This document shows positions 21,057 through 30,204 of a DNA stretch of 64,000 nucleotides, piece after piece. This DNA comes from JAIVGV01 sp036389335 (GTDB lineage Bacteria > Acidobacteriota > Blastocatellia > Pyrinomonadales > Pyrinomonadaceae), in assembly GCA_036389335.1 (NCBI GenBank), contig DASVQC010000010.1:1-64000 (forward strand). Direction: 5' to 3'. Below the pieces are notes generated by a model. The model was not told the origin of the DNA and ran no database searches. It saw nothing but the letters and a program-made list of their open reading frames with translations. Position 1 is the first letter of the stretch. Each line of letters opens with the position of its first letter. A program made the position numbers and the translations under genes.

Positions 21057-22469
21057 TCAGTGCGCGCCCTCGCGCGCGAGGGCGCGCATCTCGCGGTGGA
21101 GCGCGCGGCGCTCGCGGAGGAGGCGGAGGAAGCGCCCGCGGTCGCGCGTGAGGAGCAGGGCGGCGCGGAACCAGCCGCGCAGGTCGTAGAGCGTTTCGAG
21201 CGAGCGGACGGCGACGTAGCCGCAGAGGATCGCGAGCGGCAGCGAGGCGAGCGCCCAGCGCCACCCGAGGCGGAAGTAGATGGCCGACGAGAAGACGATC
21301 CACGTCAGCGGCATCAGGACGATCGCGGAGAGGATTTTAACCGAGGGCGCGATCTCGTCGACGCCGTGCCGGCGGAAGCGGCGCGAGACGAAGGTGCTCA
21401 GGAGGTACGCGGGCAGGTGTAGGAGCGCGCCCGCGGCGGCGAGCGGCGAGAGGAGGGCGACGGCCAGCCAGCGCAGCAGGAAGCTGCGGGTGACGTACCA
21501 GCGCGAGTGTGCGAGCACGGAGAGATTCTCCGGGGTGATGCCGAACCCTCCGAGGTCTTCCTCGAACTCGCGCAGGCGCTCGCGCAGCCGTTCGACGCGG
21601 GGCGACTGCGGCCCGTGCCCGCGCGCGATGAGCGCGGCGAAGCGGCGGCGCAGGTCGAACTCGGCGGCGAGCGAGAGGCGGAAGCCGAGCGTCTCGTAGA
21701 TCGACGAGAAGAGCTGTTCGGCGCGCGCCACCGCCTCAAGCTCCGCGTCGTTCGCCACGTTCAGCGTCACCTCCCGCAGCGCGTCTCCGATCCGCGCCGA
21801 CAACTCCGTGACGGCTTCGCGCGGCGGCTCGCCGTCTTCGCCCAGTTCGACCGGCGCTACCGGGAAGGGCTGGCCGAAGCGGATCAGGGCTTCGCTGCGG
21901 AAAGAAGTTTTGGAAGTGTAATAGAGCCCCGCGGGGAGGATTTTGAGCGAGGCCAAAGCCCCGCCGCCGCCCCCGACCGAGAGCGCGCCGAGGGCGATGC
22001 GCGCCGCGCCGGTTTTGATCGGGAGCAGCGTGGTCGAGTCGTGCGACCTGCCTTCGGGGAAGATGGCGATGCAGCGGTTCTCGCGCAGCAGCTCGCGCGA
22101 GCGTGCGAAGGTCAGGAGGTTCAGCGAAGGGTCGGCGGGCGCGTCGGCGCGCCGGTAGAGGGGCAGGGCTTCGAGGAGGCGTAGCAACCCGCCGATGACG
22201 GGCATCCCGAAGAGGGTCGATTTAGCGAGGAAGGAGATGCGGCGCGGCAGGGCGCAGAAGACCAGAGCCGGGTCGATCAGTCCGTTCGGGTGGTTGAGGA
22301 CGAAGATCAAAGGCTCGCCCGCGGGCACGAGCCCCGCGTCGGAGGTCTCTATGCGGCGGAAAAAGAGGCGTAGGGCGAGGCTGATAATCAGCCGGACGAG
22401 CCGCTGCGCCAGCGTCCCCCTGTGGCGCAGAGCCATCTCGCCGAGCCTCAAAATAGCACTTTCAGGCAT
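21057..22469 (-). CDS. 1-acyl-glycerol-3-phosphate acyltransferase family membrane protein (PlsC-like)
   Basis: A 470-residue phospholipid-synthesis acyltransferase. The N-terminal half carries the acceptor motifs VLNHPNGLIDPALVF (variant NHPNxxIDP form of motif I) and IAIFPEGRSHD (motif III), plus LAKSTLFGMPVIGGLL. The C-terminal part has three or four membrane helices (around WLAVALLSPLAAAGALLHLP, VKILSAIVLMPLTWIVFSSA, WRWALASLPLAILCGYVAV). It probably transfers acyl chains at the inner membrane. The extended membrane tail is longer than a standard PlsC (about 250 residues). The downstream end shares the terminator at 20996. Confidence 0.85.
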   Translation of the reverse strand: MPESAILRLGEMALRHRGTLAQRLVRLIISLALRLFFRRIETSDAGLVPAGEPLIFVLNHPNGLIDPALVFCALPRRISFLAKSTLFGMPVIGGLLRLLEALPLYRRADAPADPSLNLLTFARSRELLRENRCIAIFPEGRSHDSTTLLPIKTGAARIALGALSVGGGGGALASLKILPAGLYYTSKTSFRSEALIRFGQPFPVAPVELGEDGEPPREAVTELSARIGDALREVTLNVANDAELEAVARAEQLFSSIYETLGFRLSLAAEFDLRRRFAALIARGHGPQSPRVERLRERLREFEEDLGGFGITPENLSVLAHSRWYVTRSFLLRWLAVALLSPLAAAGALLHLPAYLLSTFVSRRFRRHGVDEIAPSVKILSAIVLMPLTWIVFSSAIYFRLGWRWALASLPLAILCGYVAVRSLETLYDLRGWFRAALLLTRDRGRFLRLLRERRALHREMRALAREGAH

Positions 22470-22706
22470 CGCCCGAGATTATAGGCTGAAACCGACCCCG
22501 CGCCCCGGCCCCCGGAGGCATTGACGAACCGCGTCGGCCTTGAAAGTCGGTTTTTAGGGGCTTTTCGGGGCCCCGCGCCGTGACGGTGACGCCGGGCGGG
22601 CCGTCCGCGGGCCGGGCGGCGCAGACACCCGCGCACACCCCTGCCGCATCAAAGTGAACGGTTAAAGAGATCGGTCTAAATTTCATAGGCAAGGGGAATA
22701 ACGGCA

Positions 22707-23258
22707 ATGAAACACGTTCTGACGAAACTGACGGCGCTGGCCGCCGCGCTCCTGCTGGCGGCTTCGTTCGCCGTGGCGGCTCCCGCGGCATCGGCCCAGC
22801 CGGCGTCGAAGAGCATCCGCAAGGCTCTCCTGACGCTGCCCTATTACGGCGTTTTCGACAATCTGGCGTACAATGTCGCCGCCGACGGGACGGTGACGCT
22901 TTACGGGCAGGTCGTGCGCCCGACGACGAAGTCGGACGCCGAGCGCAGCGTCAAGCGCGTGGCGGGCGTGACGCGCGTGGTCAACCAGATCGAGGTGCTT
23001 CCGCTCTCGCCCTTCGACGATTCCATCCGCGCGAGCGCGTACCGCACTATTTTTGACAAGGGCGGCCTGTATCGTTACGCCATGGGTGTGAACCCGTCGC
23101 TGCACATCGTCGTCAACCACGGTCATTTGACGCTCGAAGGGGTGGTGGCGAACGAGGCGGACAGGCGTCTGGCCTACATCGCGGCGCGCAGCGTCCCGGG
23201 CGCGTTCACGGTCACGAACAACCTGCGCACCGACAAGGAAATGCGCGGCGCGCACTAA
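22707..23258 (+). CDS. Secreted protein with two BON domains
   Basis: A 183-residue protein with a signal peptide (about 1-30, cleaved near ASAQ). Two BON repeats follow: KALLTLPYYGVFDNLAYNVA with VTLYGQVVRPTTKSDAERSV and VAGVTRVVNQIEV (about 38-103), then a second unit with NPSLHIVVNHGHLTLEGVV, NEADRRLAY and VPGAFTVTNNL (about 115-175). BON domains (as in OsmY) bind phospholipid surfaces and are linked to envelope stress. AAGGGGAA precedes the start. A terminator follows at 23298, so it is probably monocistronic. Confidence 0.88.
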   Translation: MKHVLTKLTALAAALLLAASFAVAAPAASAQPASKSIRKALLTLPYYGVFDNLAYNVAADGTVTLYGQVVRPTTKSDAERSVKRVAGVTRVVNQIEVLPLSPFDDSIRASAYRTIFDKGGLYRYAMGVNPSLHIVVNHGHLTLEGVVANEADRRLAYIAARSVPGAFTVTNNLRTDKEMRGAH

Positions 23259-23297
23259 GTCGAGCGCCGCGGCGCGCTTCCGAGTGAGTCCGAGGTT

Positions 23298-23337
23298 GCC
23301 GGGCGGTCGGGTGAGGGAAGACCCCCGGCGATTTTTT
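23298..23337 (+). terminator. Intrinsic terminator after the BON-domain gene
   Basis: The stem GCCGGG(C)GGTC pairs with GACCCCCGGC (23298-23308 with 23320-23329) around GGGTGAGGGAA, followed by GATTTTTTC. It lies 40 bp after the BON gene and 65 bp before rpoD. A wider GGTTGCCGG / CCGGCAACC repeat surrounds it. Confidence 0.75.
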
Positions 23338-23401
23338 CTGGCAGTCCGGCAACCGCGCGTGCGGCCCGGACGTATCACGTGGGAAGGTTTCCTAACAAAA
23401 A

Positions 23402-25105
23402 ATGGGTATGGCTGAAAAAGACTTGAACAAGGGTGGCTTCACGCCTCCCGCGCTCGGCAGCGGTGAATTCCTCGCGTACCCCGAACTCGAAGACGAGCGC
23501 GGGGCCGAGGCCATCTCGACCGAGAAGATCGAGGACGTGTTGCAGAAGCTCGGCGGCCTCGCCGAGGGCGACCACCACGACCTGCTCGCCGCCAACGAGG
23601 CGCACGCCGACGAGGAGAACGAAGAGCCGCTCGACGACGAGCCGGAGCTCGATCTCTCGGCGGGCGAGGACGACAAGGCGAGCGATCCCGTCCGCCTCTA
23701 CCTGCGGCAGATGGGGCGCGTGCCGCTTTTGACGCGCGAGCAGGAGGTCGTGCTCGCCAAGCGCATCGAGGCGGGGCAGATCAGGGCCAACCGCGCCATC
23801 GCCCGCTCGCCCATCGCCATCAGGGCGCTCATCAAGTTCGGCTCGCAGCTCGAAGCCGGCGCGCTCGGCATCCGCGACGTGGTCTCCTTCGGCGATCAGA
23901 TCGATCTGATGGAGCTTGAGGATCGCGGCGAGGAGTACCTGCGCTCGACGCTCGAAGACATCGCGCGCATCGACAAGCTCTTCAAGCAGGGCATCAAGGA
24001 CGTGGAGCGCCTGCACGCGGCGGAGAAGGAGTCGCGCCGCAAGCCGACGAAGAAGCTGCTGCGACTGCGCCGCAAGGTGGCGCACGCGCGCCTCGACATC
24101 GCGCGCGAGATCAAGCACCTGAATCTGACCGAGGCCGCGAGGGCGCGCCTCATCGAATCGGTCGCCGCCGTCCACAAGCAGCTGCGCGCCTACGAGCGCG
24201 AGATCGAGCGGCTCAACGAGAAGCTCGCGCGCAAGCGCATCAAGCCCGAAGACGAGAAGGAGTGGAAGCGGCAGTTAGCCGCCGCCCGCCGCCACATACG
24301 GCAGCTCGAAGCCGACAACTTCGTCACCGTCGTCGAGATCAAGCGCTCGCACAAGGCCATCTCGCGCGGCGTCGCGCAGACCGTCGGCGCGAAGAGCGAG
24401 ATGACGGAGGCGAACCTGCGCCTCGTCGTCTCCATCGCCAAGAAGTACGTCAACCGCGGGCTGCCGTTCCTCGACCTCATACAGGAGGGTAACATCGGCC
24501 TGATGCGCGGCGTCGAGAAGTTCGACTGGCGGCGCGGCTACAAGTTCTCGCCCTACGCGACGTGGTGGATCAGGCAGGCGATCACGCGCGCGATTGCCGA
24601 TCAGGCGCGCACCATCCGCATCCCCGTCCACATGATCGAGACGATCAATAAGTTGATCAAGACCTCGCGCGCGCTCGTGCAGGAGTTGGGGCGCGAGCCG
24701 ACCGACGACGAGATCGCGAAGCACGTGGGGCTGACGCCCGACCGCGTGCGCGGCATCTTCAAGCTGGCGCAGCAGCCCGTCTCGCTCGAAACGCCCATCG
24801 GCGACGAGGGCGACGCGAGCCTCGGCGACTTCATCGAGGACAAGACGCGCGTGAGCCCTTCGGAAGGCGTCGTCAACGAGAACCTCAAGGAGATCACGCA
24901 GGAGGTCTTGCAGACTCTCAGCCCGCGCGAGGAGAAGGTCTTGAAGATGCGCTTCGGGCTCGGCACGGCGGGCGAGGAGCAGACGCTCGAAGAGATCGGG
25001 CAGACCTTCGACGTGACGCGCGAGCGCATCCGGCAGATCGAGGCCAAGGCGCTCAAGAAGCTGCGCCACCCCTCGCGCGCGAGGATGCTCAAGTCGTTCA
25101 CCTGA
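23402..25105 (+). CDS. rpoD: Primary RNA polymerase sigma factor RpoD (sigma-70)
   Basis: The housekeeping sigma factor, 567 residues. Region 1.1 is short (about 38-60, STEKIEDVLQKLGG), region 1.2 is DPVRLYLRQMGRVPLLTREQE (about 95-125), a charged non-conserved region spans about 190-330, region 2 is EANLRLVVSIAKKYVNRGLP through YKFSPYATWWIRQAITRAI, then region 3 (PVHMIETINKLIK) and region 4 with the helix-turn-helix EQTLEEIGQTFDVTRERIRQ. An in-frame ATG two codons downstream is an alternative start. The long non-conserved region marks a group 1 sigma rather than an RpoS-type. A terminator follows at 25140. Confidence 0.96.
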   Translation: MGMAEKDLNKGGFTPPALGSGEFLAYPELEDERGAEAISTEKIEDVLQKLGGLAEGDHHDLLAANEAHADEENEEPLDDEPELDLSAGEDDKASDPVRLYLRQMGRVPLLTREQEVVLAKRIEAGQIRANRAIARSPIAIRALIKFGSQLEAGALGIRDVVSFGDQIDLMELEDRGEEYLRSTLEDIARIDKLFKQGIKDVERLHAAEKESRRKPTKKLLRLRRKVAHARLDIAREIKHLNLTEAARARLIESVAAVHKQLRAYEREIERLNEKLARKRIKPEDEKEWKRQLAAARRHIRQLEADNFVTVVEIKRSHKAISRGVAQTVGAKSEMTEANLRLVVSIAKKYVNRGLPFLDLIQEGNIGLMRGVEKFDWRRGYKFSPYATWWIRQAITRAIADQARTIRIPVHMIETINKLIKTSRALVQELGREPTDDEIAKHVGLTPDRVRGIFKLAQQPVSLETPIGDEGDASLGDFIEDKTRVSPSEGVVNENLKEITQEVLQTLSPREEKVLKMRFGLGTAGEEQTLEEIGQTFDVTRERIRQIEAKALKKLRHPSRARMLKSFT

Positions 25106-25139
25106 TCGCGCACGACTCGGCGCGGGGAGATAAAAAATG

Positions 25140-25173
25140 CGGGAGGCGTTTTCCACACGCCTCCCGTTTTTTT
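25140..25173 (+). terminator. Intrinsic terminator of rpoD
   Basis: Ten-base arms CGGGAGGCGT / ACGCCTCCCG around a 7-base loop, followed by seven T residues. It starts 34 bp after the rpoD stop. Confidence 0.9.
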
Positions 25174-25598
25174 ATTCGCGCTACCGAGCGGCCCTAAAAA
25201 AAATTCGCCGCCCCCGGCGACAGGCGTTAATATCACGGCTCGCCGTAGAGGGGCGCGCCGCCTCCCGCGCAAGCCCGTTCGCGCCCGACGATCCAACGAA
25301 CGGCAGGGCGGTTCCCGCGCCACCGGCGGACAAACGTTCCGAGTCTGATAACGCCCACGGTTCTCCTATGGCCTTGCACAAAAAGCGCGCCCCAAGGACT
25401 GACCAAGGACTGACCAAGGACTGATGACACAAAAGTGCGCGCGGGCACACACTAAGCTGGTGCGACTGCCGGTGCTACCGCCGAGCCGGTCTCAGTCTCT
25501 TTTTGCGCTGATCGTGATGCCACACGAAGACTCGTGCTTTTTGAGCCAAAGCTCCTACGGTGTTCGCACCATCGAAAGACCGAAAGAGAAGTGAAGTG
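25174..25598. other. Intergenic region with a short tandem repeat
   Basis: No convincing gene. At about 25392-25423 an 11-base unit (CAAGGACTGAC) is repeated almost three times in tandem. The sequence near 25540-25598 (ATCGAAAGACCGAAAGAGAAG) leads into the serine hydrolase start. Short open frames here are Arg-rich and look non-coding. Confidence 0.4.
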
Positions 25599-27356
25599 AT
25601 GACGGGACAAGAATCACAACTCTCACGCCGCGCCTTCCTGTATGCGGGCGCGAAGTCAGCCGCGGGGCTCGCGGCTGTGGGCCTGCTCTCACACGGCGTC
25701 AGGCCGGTCTTGCTCGCCTCGACCACGCCGCAGGGCGCGGGCGGCCAAGCCTCCGCCTTGCAGCCCGCGTTCGCGCGGCTCGACGAGTTCGTGACGCGGC
25801 ACATGACGGAGACGGGAGCGCCGGGCCTGACGCTCGCGCTCGCGAACCGCGCGGGCGAGCTGCGCGTCGCCACCTACGGGCTCGCCGACGTCAAGACGGG
25901 CGCGCGCGTCACGCCGGAGACGCTCTTTCAGATCGGGTCGATCTCGAAGTCGTTCGTCGCCATCGCCCTGCTGCAACTGCGCGACGAGGGCAAGCTCGAT
26001 CTCCACAAGCCGGTCGCGGAGTACCTGCCGTGGCTCAGGATCAATTCGCGGTTCGAGCCCGTCACGACCCACCACCTGCTCAGCCACTCGGGGGGCCTGC
26101 CGGAAGCGCCGCTGCTCCTGGACGCCCTGCTCTCTGAGATTCCCACGGCGACGAAGCCCGGCACGCACTTCCTCTACTCCAACACCGGGTACAACATCCT
26201 CGGCTTCCTCGTCGAAGCCCTCGACGGTCGCCCCTTCGCCGCGGCCGTGCGCGCGCGCGTGCTCGATCCTCTCGGGATGCGCGCGAGCGCGCCCGTCATC
26301 TCGAACGAGACGCGCGCGCGCATGGCCGTCGGCTACCAGCCCTTCTACGAGGATCGGCCCTTCCCGTTCCACGGTCGCCTCGGCGAAGCGCCGTGGATCG
26401 AGATGGACATGCCCGCGGGCAGCATCGCCGCCACGCCCTCCGACATGTGCTCGTACGTCGGCGCGCTACTGAACCGGGGCGCGACCCCGCGCGGCGCACG
26501 CCTCCTCTCCGAAGAGAGTTTCCGCCTGATGACGACGCCCGCGATCAAAGCCCCTTTCCGCGGCGAGGACGCCTCTTACGGCTACGGCCTCTGGATCAGC
26601 GACATCAACTCGCACACGCGCCTGCGCCACACGGGCGGGATGGTGGCCTTCAGCTCCGCGCTCGACGTCGATCTCACGGGGGGCGTCGGCGCGTTCGCCT
26701 CCGTCAACGCGAACCTCGCCGGCTACCGCCCCGTCGCCGTCGCGCGCTTCGCCGTCGACGCCGTAAACGCCTCGCTCGCGGGGAAGCCCCTGCCCGCCGT
26801 CCCCGCGCCGCCGTCACCGCCCGGCGAGATCGGGAACGCGTCCGACTACGCGGGCACCTTCACTTCGCCCGACGCGCGCAAGCTCACCTTCGTCGCCGAG
26901 GGCAGCCGCCTGCTCCTGCTGCACGACGGCCAGCGCGTCCCGCTCGAACGCTCGCGCGCGGGCGGCGATCAGTTCGTCACCAAGCACCCAGACTTCTCGC
27001 TCTACCGCCTCGCCTTCACGCGCGACAAGGGGCGCGTCGTAGAGGTCTCCTACGGCGCGGACTGGTACGCGGGCGCGGGCTACACCGGCGCGCGCGCCTT
27101 CGACTACCCGAAGGAGTGGGACGCCTACGCCGGCCACTACTACAACGACAGCCCTTGGTACGGCACGGCGCGCGTCCTCATACGCAAAGGCCGGCTCCTC
27201 CTCGACGGCGCGCAGACGCTCATCCCGACCGCCGACGGCTCCTTCATGCTCGACGAATCCGCCCCCGACCGCGTCAGGTTCGAGGCCGTCACGGGCGGCA
27301 AGGCGATGCGCATGAACCTCTCCGGCATCATCTTCCGCCGCGTCTTCACGCCCTGA
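25599..27356 (+). CDS. Tat-exported serine hydrolase (beta-lactamase class C / penicillin-binding-protein-like)
   Basis: A 585-residue protein. The N-terminal SRRAFLYAGAKSAAGLAAVG is a twin-arginine signal (SRRxFL, residues 9-14), so it is exported folded. The hydrolase domain (about 60-390) has SxxK as SISK (Ser114, Lys117), YSN (193-195) and a C-terminal HTGG in place of KTG, the class C/esterase/peptidase pattern; LLSHSGGLP is typical. The C-terminal 180 residues form a beta-rich domain of the DUF3471 kind (ASDYAGTFTSPDARKLTFV, later AYAGHYYNDSPW). The substrate could be a peptide, ester or D-amino acid; true beta-lactamase activity is not implied. ATG at 25599 puts the Arg pair close to the terminus. 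Confidence 0.88.
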   Translation: MTGQESQLSRRAFLYAGAKSAAGLAAVGLLSHGVRPVLLASTTPQGAGGQASALQPAFARLDEFVTRHMTETGAPGLTLALANRAGELRVATYGLADVKTGARVTPETLFQIGSISKSFVAIALLQLRDEGKLDLHKPVAEYLPWLRINSRFEPVTTHHLLSHSGGLPEAPLLLDALLSEIPTATKPGTHFLYSNTGYNILGFLVEALDGRPFAAAVRARVLDPLGMRASAPVISNETRARMAVGYQPFYEDRPFPFHGRLGEAPWIEMDMPAGSIAATPSDMCSYVGALLNRGATPRGARLLSEESFRLMTTPAIKAPFRGEDASYGYGLWISDINSHTRLRHTGGMVAFSSALDVDLTGGVGAFASVNANLAGYRPVAVARFAVDAVNASLAGKPLPAVPAPPSPPGEIGNASDYAGTFTSPDARKLTFVAEGSRLLLLHDGQRVPLERSRAGGDQFVTKHPDFSLYRLAFTRDKGRVVEVSYGADWYAGAGYTGARAFDYPKEWDAYAGHYYNDSPWYGTARVLIRKGRLLLDGAQTLIPTADGSFMLDESAPDRVRFEAVTGGKAMRMNLSGIIFRRVFTP

Positions 27357-27430
27357 GTCGCCGCCGACCGCCGCCGACGCGACGAACCGGCTCGCGGAAC
27401 GTGCGATGGCGTGACTACGGCCCAAACGGG

Positions 27431-27471
27431 AAGGGCGGGAGTGGGTCGGCATACGACCCACTCCCGCCCTT
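27431..27471. terminator. Long bidirectional terminator hairpin
   Basis: Perfect 18-bp arms (AAGGGCGGGAGTGGGTCG and its inverted copy) around loop GCATA, between the convergent serine hydrolase and Arg/Glu-rich protein genes. The 3' flank TACTTCTTTC is only moderately T-rich. Confidence 0.7.
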
Positions 27472-27498
27472 ACTTCTTTCGTGCGGCTTCGGACGGTC

Positions 27499-27942
27499 TT
27501 AGTAGCCGTTCCAGCCGTCGCGGTAGCCGTTCTCGAACCCGGCGCGGAAGTAGCGCTGGTAGAGCGAGCGGCTGCCGAGCCGCGAGCTGTAGTCCTTCGA
27601 GGCGCTGCGGTAGTCGCTCTCGTCCGTGAAGTCGAAGCGATCGCCGCGGCGACGGTCGGTGCGACCCTCCTTGATGCCCTCGTTGTAGCCGGCGTTGAGC
27701 GCGGTCTGACGGAGCTGGAAGGAGCCGCCGTAGTTGCCGTAGCCGTTCCAGTCGCGACCGCGCCGCTCCTCGCGCCGCTCCTGACGCTCCTCACGCCGCT
27801 CCTCGCGGCGCTCTTGGCGATTCTCACGCCGCCGATCGTCCCTCCGGTCGTACTGCGCGAAGCCGACGGTCGGCAACACGAACAACGCCGCGAGCGAGAG
27901 CGCCGAAGCCCTCTTTAAAAGTCCGTTAGTCTTGCTTCTCAT
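27499..27942 (-). CDS. Secreted Arg/Glu-rich protein of unknown function
   Basis: A 147-residue protein. A signal peptide spans residues 1-30 (LSLAALFVLPTVGFAQ), followed by a strongly charged tract (about 32-63, alternating RRE/EER units), then two related Gly/Tyr segments: LNAGYNEGIKEGRTD and FRAGFENGYRDGWNGY at the C-terminus. The start at 27942 is preferred over the longer frame because a G-rich Shine-Dalgarno precedes it and the signal peptide follows directly. I do not recognise a named domain. The charged tract could bind nucleic acid or polyanions in the envelope (inference). Confidence 0.75.
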   Translation of the reverse strand: MRSKTNGLLKRASALSLAALFVLPTVGFAQYDRRDDRRRENRQERREERREERQERREERRGRDWNGYGNYGGSFQLRQTALNAGYNEGIKEGRTDRRRGDRFDFTDESDYRSASKDYSSRLGSRSLYQRYFRAGFENGYRDGWNGY

Positions 27943-28223
27943 TTTCCATCCCCCCTTATTGCTTTCCGACCCGCGCGGCTGTTTGCCCGCGGAGTACGTC
28001 ACGCGACTATTACGACTCAACATTCGTGCCACGCGGAAGAAGGGGGTATTACTGCCGGGAAATCATCACGGGTCGGCGCGAGTCCCGCCCGCGGCACACC
28101 ATAAAGTGTCCGCCCTTGCCGGAAATGAGTGTTTTTAACCGGCGCGAATCATCCCCGTCAGCCGGAGGCGTCGCGCGCGCGGGCCCGACCGGCCCGTGCG
28201 CCCACGACTTGAGACGTCTTCGC

Positions 28224-29399
28224 TCAAACTCCCAGTTGGGGGTTCGACTCGAACACGCTCGCCGGGAGCCGACGGCTCGTTCCGGGGAGCTTGAGGCAGC
28301 GTTTGAGGACGAAATCGAAGAGCAGCGGGTTGAAGTGATAAATCTCCCGCAGAGAGGCGCGCTCGTCGGCGTCGATGTAGCCCGCACGCAGCAGCGGCTT
28401 CGTCCTGATGAGCAGGTTGATGGCGGGCAGTGGATAATCGCTGCCGTTGACGAGTCGTGAGTGTAGGTCTTCGCGCCCGATGACGGTCGAGAGCGGCTCG
28501 CCGATGCGGTTGAACTGCGTCATGGCGGAGATGTCTCCGAAGACCAAGCCGTCGTAGCGCGCGTCATCCATGAGGCGCATGAAGAGCCGGAAGTTGTGCG
28601 TGCGCTTCCTCGCGGGATCGTCTAGGTCTTCGTTGTCGCCCAGCCCGGCGCAATGCGCGACGATGGTCTTGACGCCGTGATCGAGCGCCCGGCGCAGTAG
28701 CAGCGGGTTGCCCAGGCGCTGATCCTCTTCTGCCTCGACGGCCTTCTCCTCGCCGCCGTGGCTGAGCAGCACCAGCCCCAATTCCTTCATCTTCCGGTAG
28801 AACGGATCGCACTTCGCGTCGGACGGATCGATCCCCATCGCGTTCGGCAGCCACTTAACCATCCGCCCGCCCCGCCCCGCCCACTTCACCAACTCGTCAA
28901 CCGCGTCCGCTCGGTAAGGGTTGACGGAGATGACGGGCTCGAACACGTCAGGGTGTTGCGCCGCCAGCGCGAAGACGTATTCGTTGGGGACGTAAAACTC
29001 CGTCTTCGCGAGGTTCGCCGCGCCGTCGCGGTCGTAGTTCTTGTCGAACGCCAGCAGGCGATACTTCCCGCGGGGCTCTATGTGACGCACGAGGCTGACG
29101 AGCCGCGCGGCAAACTCCGCGTCGGCGCGCGCCACGTCCTCCACCCCCGCGGCGCTCAGGTAGACGGCGAACTTGAGTCGGTGGAACGGGTGCTTCCACG
29201 TGCGCAGCCTCGGGTTGACGAGGTTGTCCGTGCCGCCCGCGCCGGTTCCCGCCACGTGGGTGTGGTAATCGACGAGGCGGGCCGCGTCCACGTCCGCGAA
29301 AGACCTCTTCACGAGGTCGGAGGCCCTAAGGCTCAGGCGGTCTTTCAGCTCTTCGGGCCGGTGCGTGAAAGCCCCCCCGGCGTGCTTTAACAGGCACAT
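28224..29399 (-). CDS. Amidohydrolase-family protein (metal-dependent TIM barrel)
   Basis: A 391-residue cytosolic hydrolase. Motifs: the N-terminal metal site DYHTHV, then MVKWLPNAMGIDPSD, VLLSHGGEEKAV, KTIVAHCAGLG and NGSDYPLPAIN, in the order expected for amidohydrolase-2-type enzymes (HxH near the N-terminus, later His residues, and an Asp after the last strand). The NGSDYP segment supplies the catalytic Asp. No signal peptide. Substrate unknown; decarboxylases and lactonases share this fold. It lies just outside the 26-bp repeat that marks the edge of the island. Confidence 0.82.
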   Translation of the reverse strand: MCLLKHAGGAFTHRPEELKDRLSLRASDLVKRSFADVDAARLVDYHTHVAGTGAGGTDNLVNPRLRTWKHPFHRLKFAVYLSAAGVEDVARADAEFAARLVSLVRHIEPRGKYRLLAFDKNYDRDGAANLAKTEFYVPNEYVFALAAQHPDVFEPVISVNPYRADAVDELVKWAGRGGRMVKWLPNAMGIDPSDAKCDPFYRKMKELGLVLLSHGGEEKAVEAEEDQRLGNPLLLRRALDHGVKTIVAHCAGLGDNEDLDDPARKRTHNFRLFMRLMDDARYDGLVFGDISAMTQFNRIGEPLSTVIGREDLHSRLVNGSDYPLPAINLLIRTKPLLRAGYIDADERASLREIYHFNPLLFDFVLKRCLKLPGTSRRLPASVFESNPQLGV

Positions 29400-29949
29400 G
29401 ATCCGCCCTCTGAAATGGTCGAGTCGGCGGCCCCGACGATCAGTCGCGGGTAAGGCGAGCCGACAGTGTTAGCGCACTATAACCCCTCCCGCCGCCCCGG
29501 CGAATTTTTATTCAGACTCACGAATTTTTGTGCGAACGGCTATTTTTGTGGAAGGCCGTCTTACAAACAACGTATGGGTGCGGCATCGCGGCGGACTTTT
29601 GCGCGGAGAAACCAGCGTGAGCGTCTGGAAACTTTTAATCACCGCGCTCTACGTCATCATCCCGCAACTCTTGCTCGTCGCGGTCGTCTGCTTTTTGTGC
29701 AAAGCCCTTTCAGAACAGCTTTGCCTAACAGAAGGGTTTTCGGCGCGTTCCGTTGGGCAGAAATTTGTTCTGTTGGGCAGGATTCTCCGGGAGTTTATGC
29801 CATTATCGGATGCGAACAACGCTTGTGGAGAGATCGGCATTTTCAGATGTCGGAAATGGAAGCCGACCTAATAAAAGTTCCGCGCTCACTACTGGAGCGC
29901 CTAACAGAGACGCTGTGCTATGCAGCGTAAATGGAGAAAGTCGAGCTTA
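29400..29949. other. Island edge: dispersed-repeat-rich non-coding stretch
   Basis: No gene is supported. The region contains TTTTTGTG-type repeats (about 29525 and 29545), the 26-bp repeat at 29692-29717, a GCAAAGC / GCTTTGC inverted pair that overlaps it, and two TTGGGCAG units (29753-29760 and 29773-29780, within CGTTGGGCAGAAATTTG and CTGTTGGGCAGG). A short frame from about 29617 would encode one hydrophobic helix but reads through the repeats, so I treat it as spurious. Confidence 0.5.
29692..29717 (+). repeat. 26-bp direct repeat, left copy (island boundary)
   Basis: Begins TTTTTGTGCAAAGCCC and ends TTTCAGAACA. An identical 26-base copy in the same orientation occurs at 44829-44854, 15.1 kb away. 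The G+C-poorer island lies between them. A shorter related copy in inverted context lies at 40250-40280. Confidence 0.85.
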
Positions 29950-30091
29950 GAAGCTGTTTGAAAAGTCCTTTCACAAAGTTCGGCCTTAGCTATTTTCAAC
30001 GACTGATGACTGTCTTGATCTCTACCGAGGGCGGAGGGAGCGCCCTAAGTTATTGAAACTAGGTTCGGGCTTGGACTTTTCAAACAGCTTC
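29950..30091. mobile_element. MITE-like element with 19-bp terminal inverted repeats
   Basis: The left end GAAGCTGTTTGAAAAGTCC (29950-29968) and right end GGACTTTTCAAACAGCTTC (30073-30091) are perfect inverted copies, 142 bp from end to end. TTA stands directly outside on both sides, consistent with a 3-bp target duplication as made by some IS5-group elements. The interior has no coding capacity. It lies just beyond the stop codon of the last gene of the five-gene operon. The transposase gene at 43549 is not obviously its partner. Confidence 0.75.
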
Positions 30092-30204
30092 TTAAGATTG
30101 AAAAATCACCGGCAACCAACCATGCACGTTCTAAGGCTTCACCTTCAGAACTGAGCCATCTTTCCGGTTGGTTCGTCCCTGTTCGTGGATCGTATCTCTT
30201 CGGC

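Noticed and set aside
25392..25423. 11-bp tandem repeat as a possible CRISPR-like or regulatory array
   Set aside because: Fewer than three units with no spacers; too short for any array, and no cas genes are in the window.
29530..29871. Open frame with one hydrophobic helix at the island edge
   Set aside because: It reads through dispersed repeats (26-bp repeat and TTGGGCAG units) and the same repeats are translated in different frames elsewhere, so it is probably not a gene.
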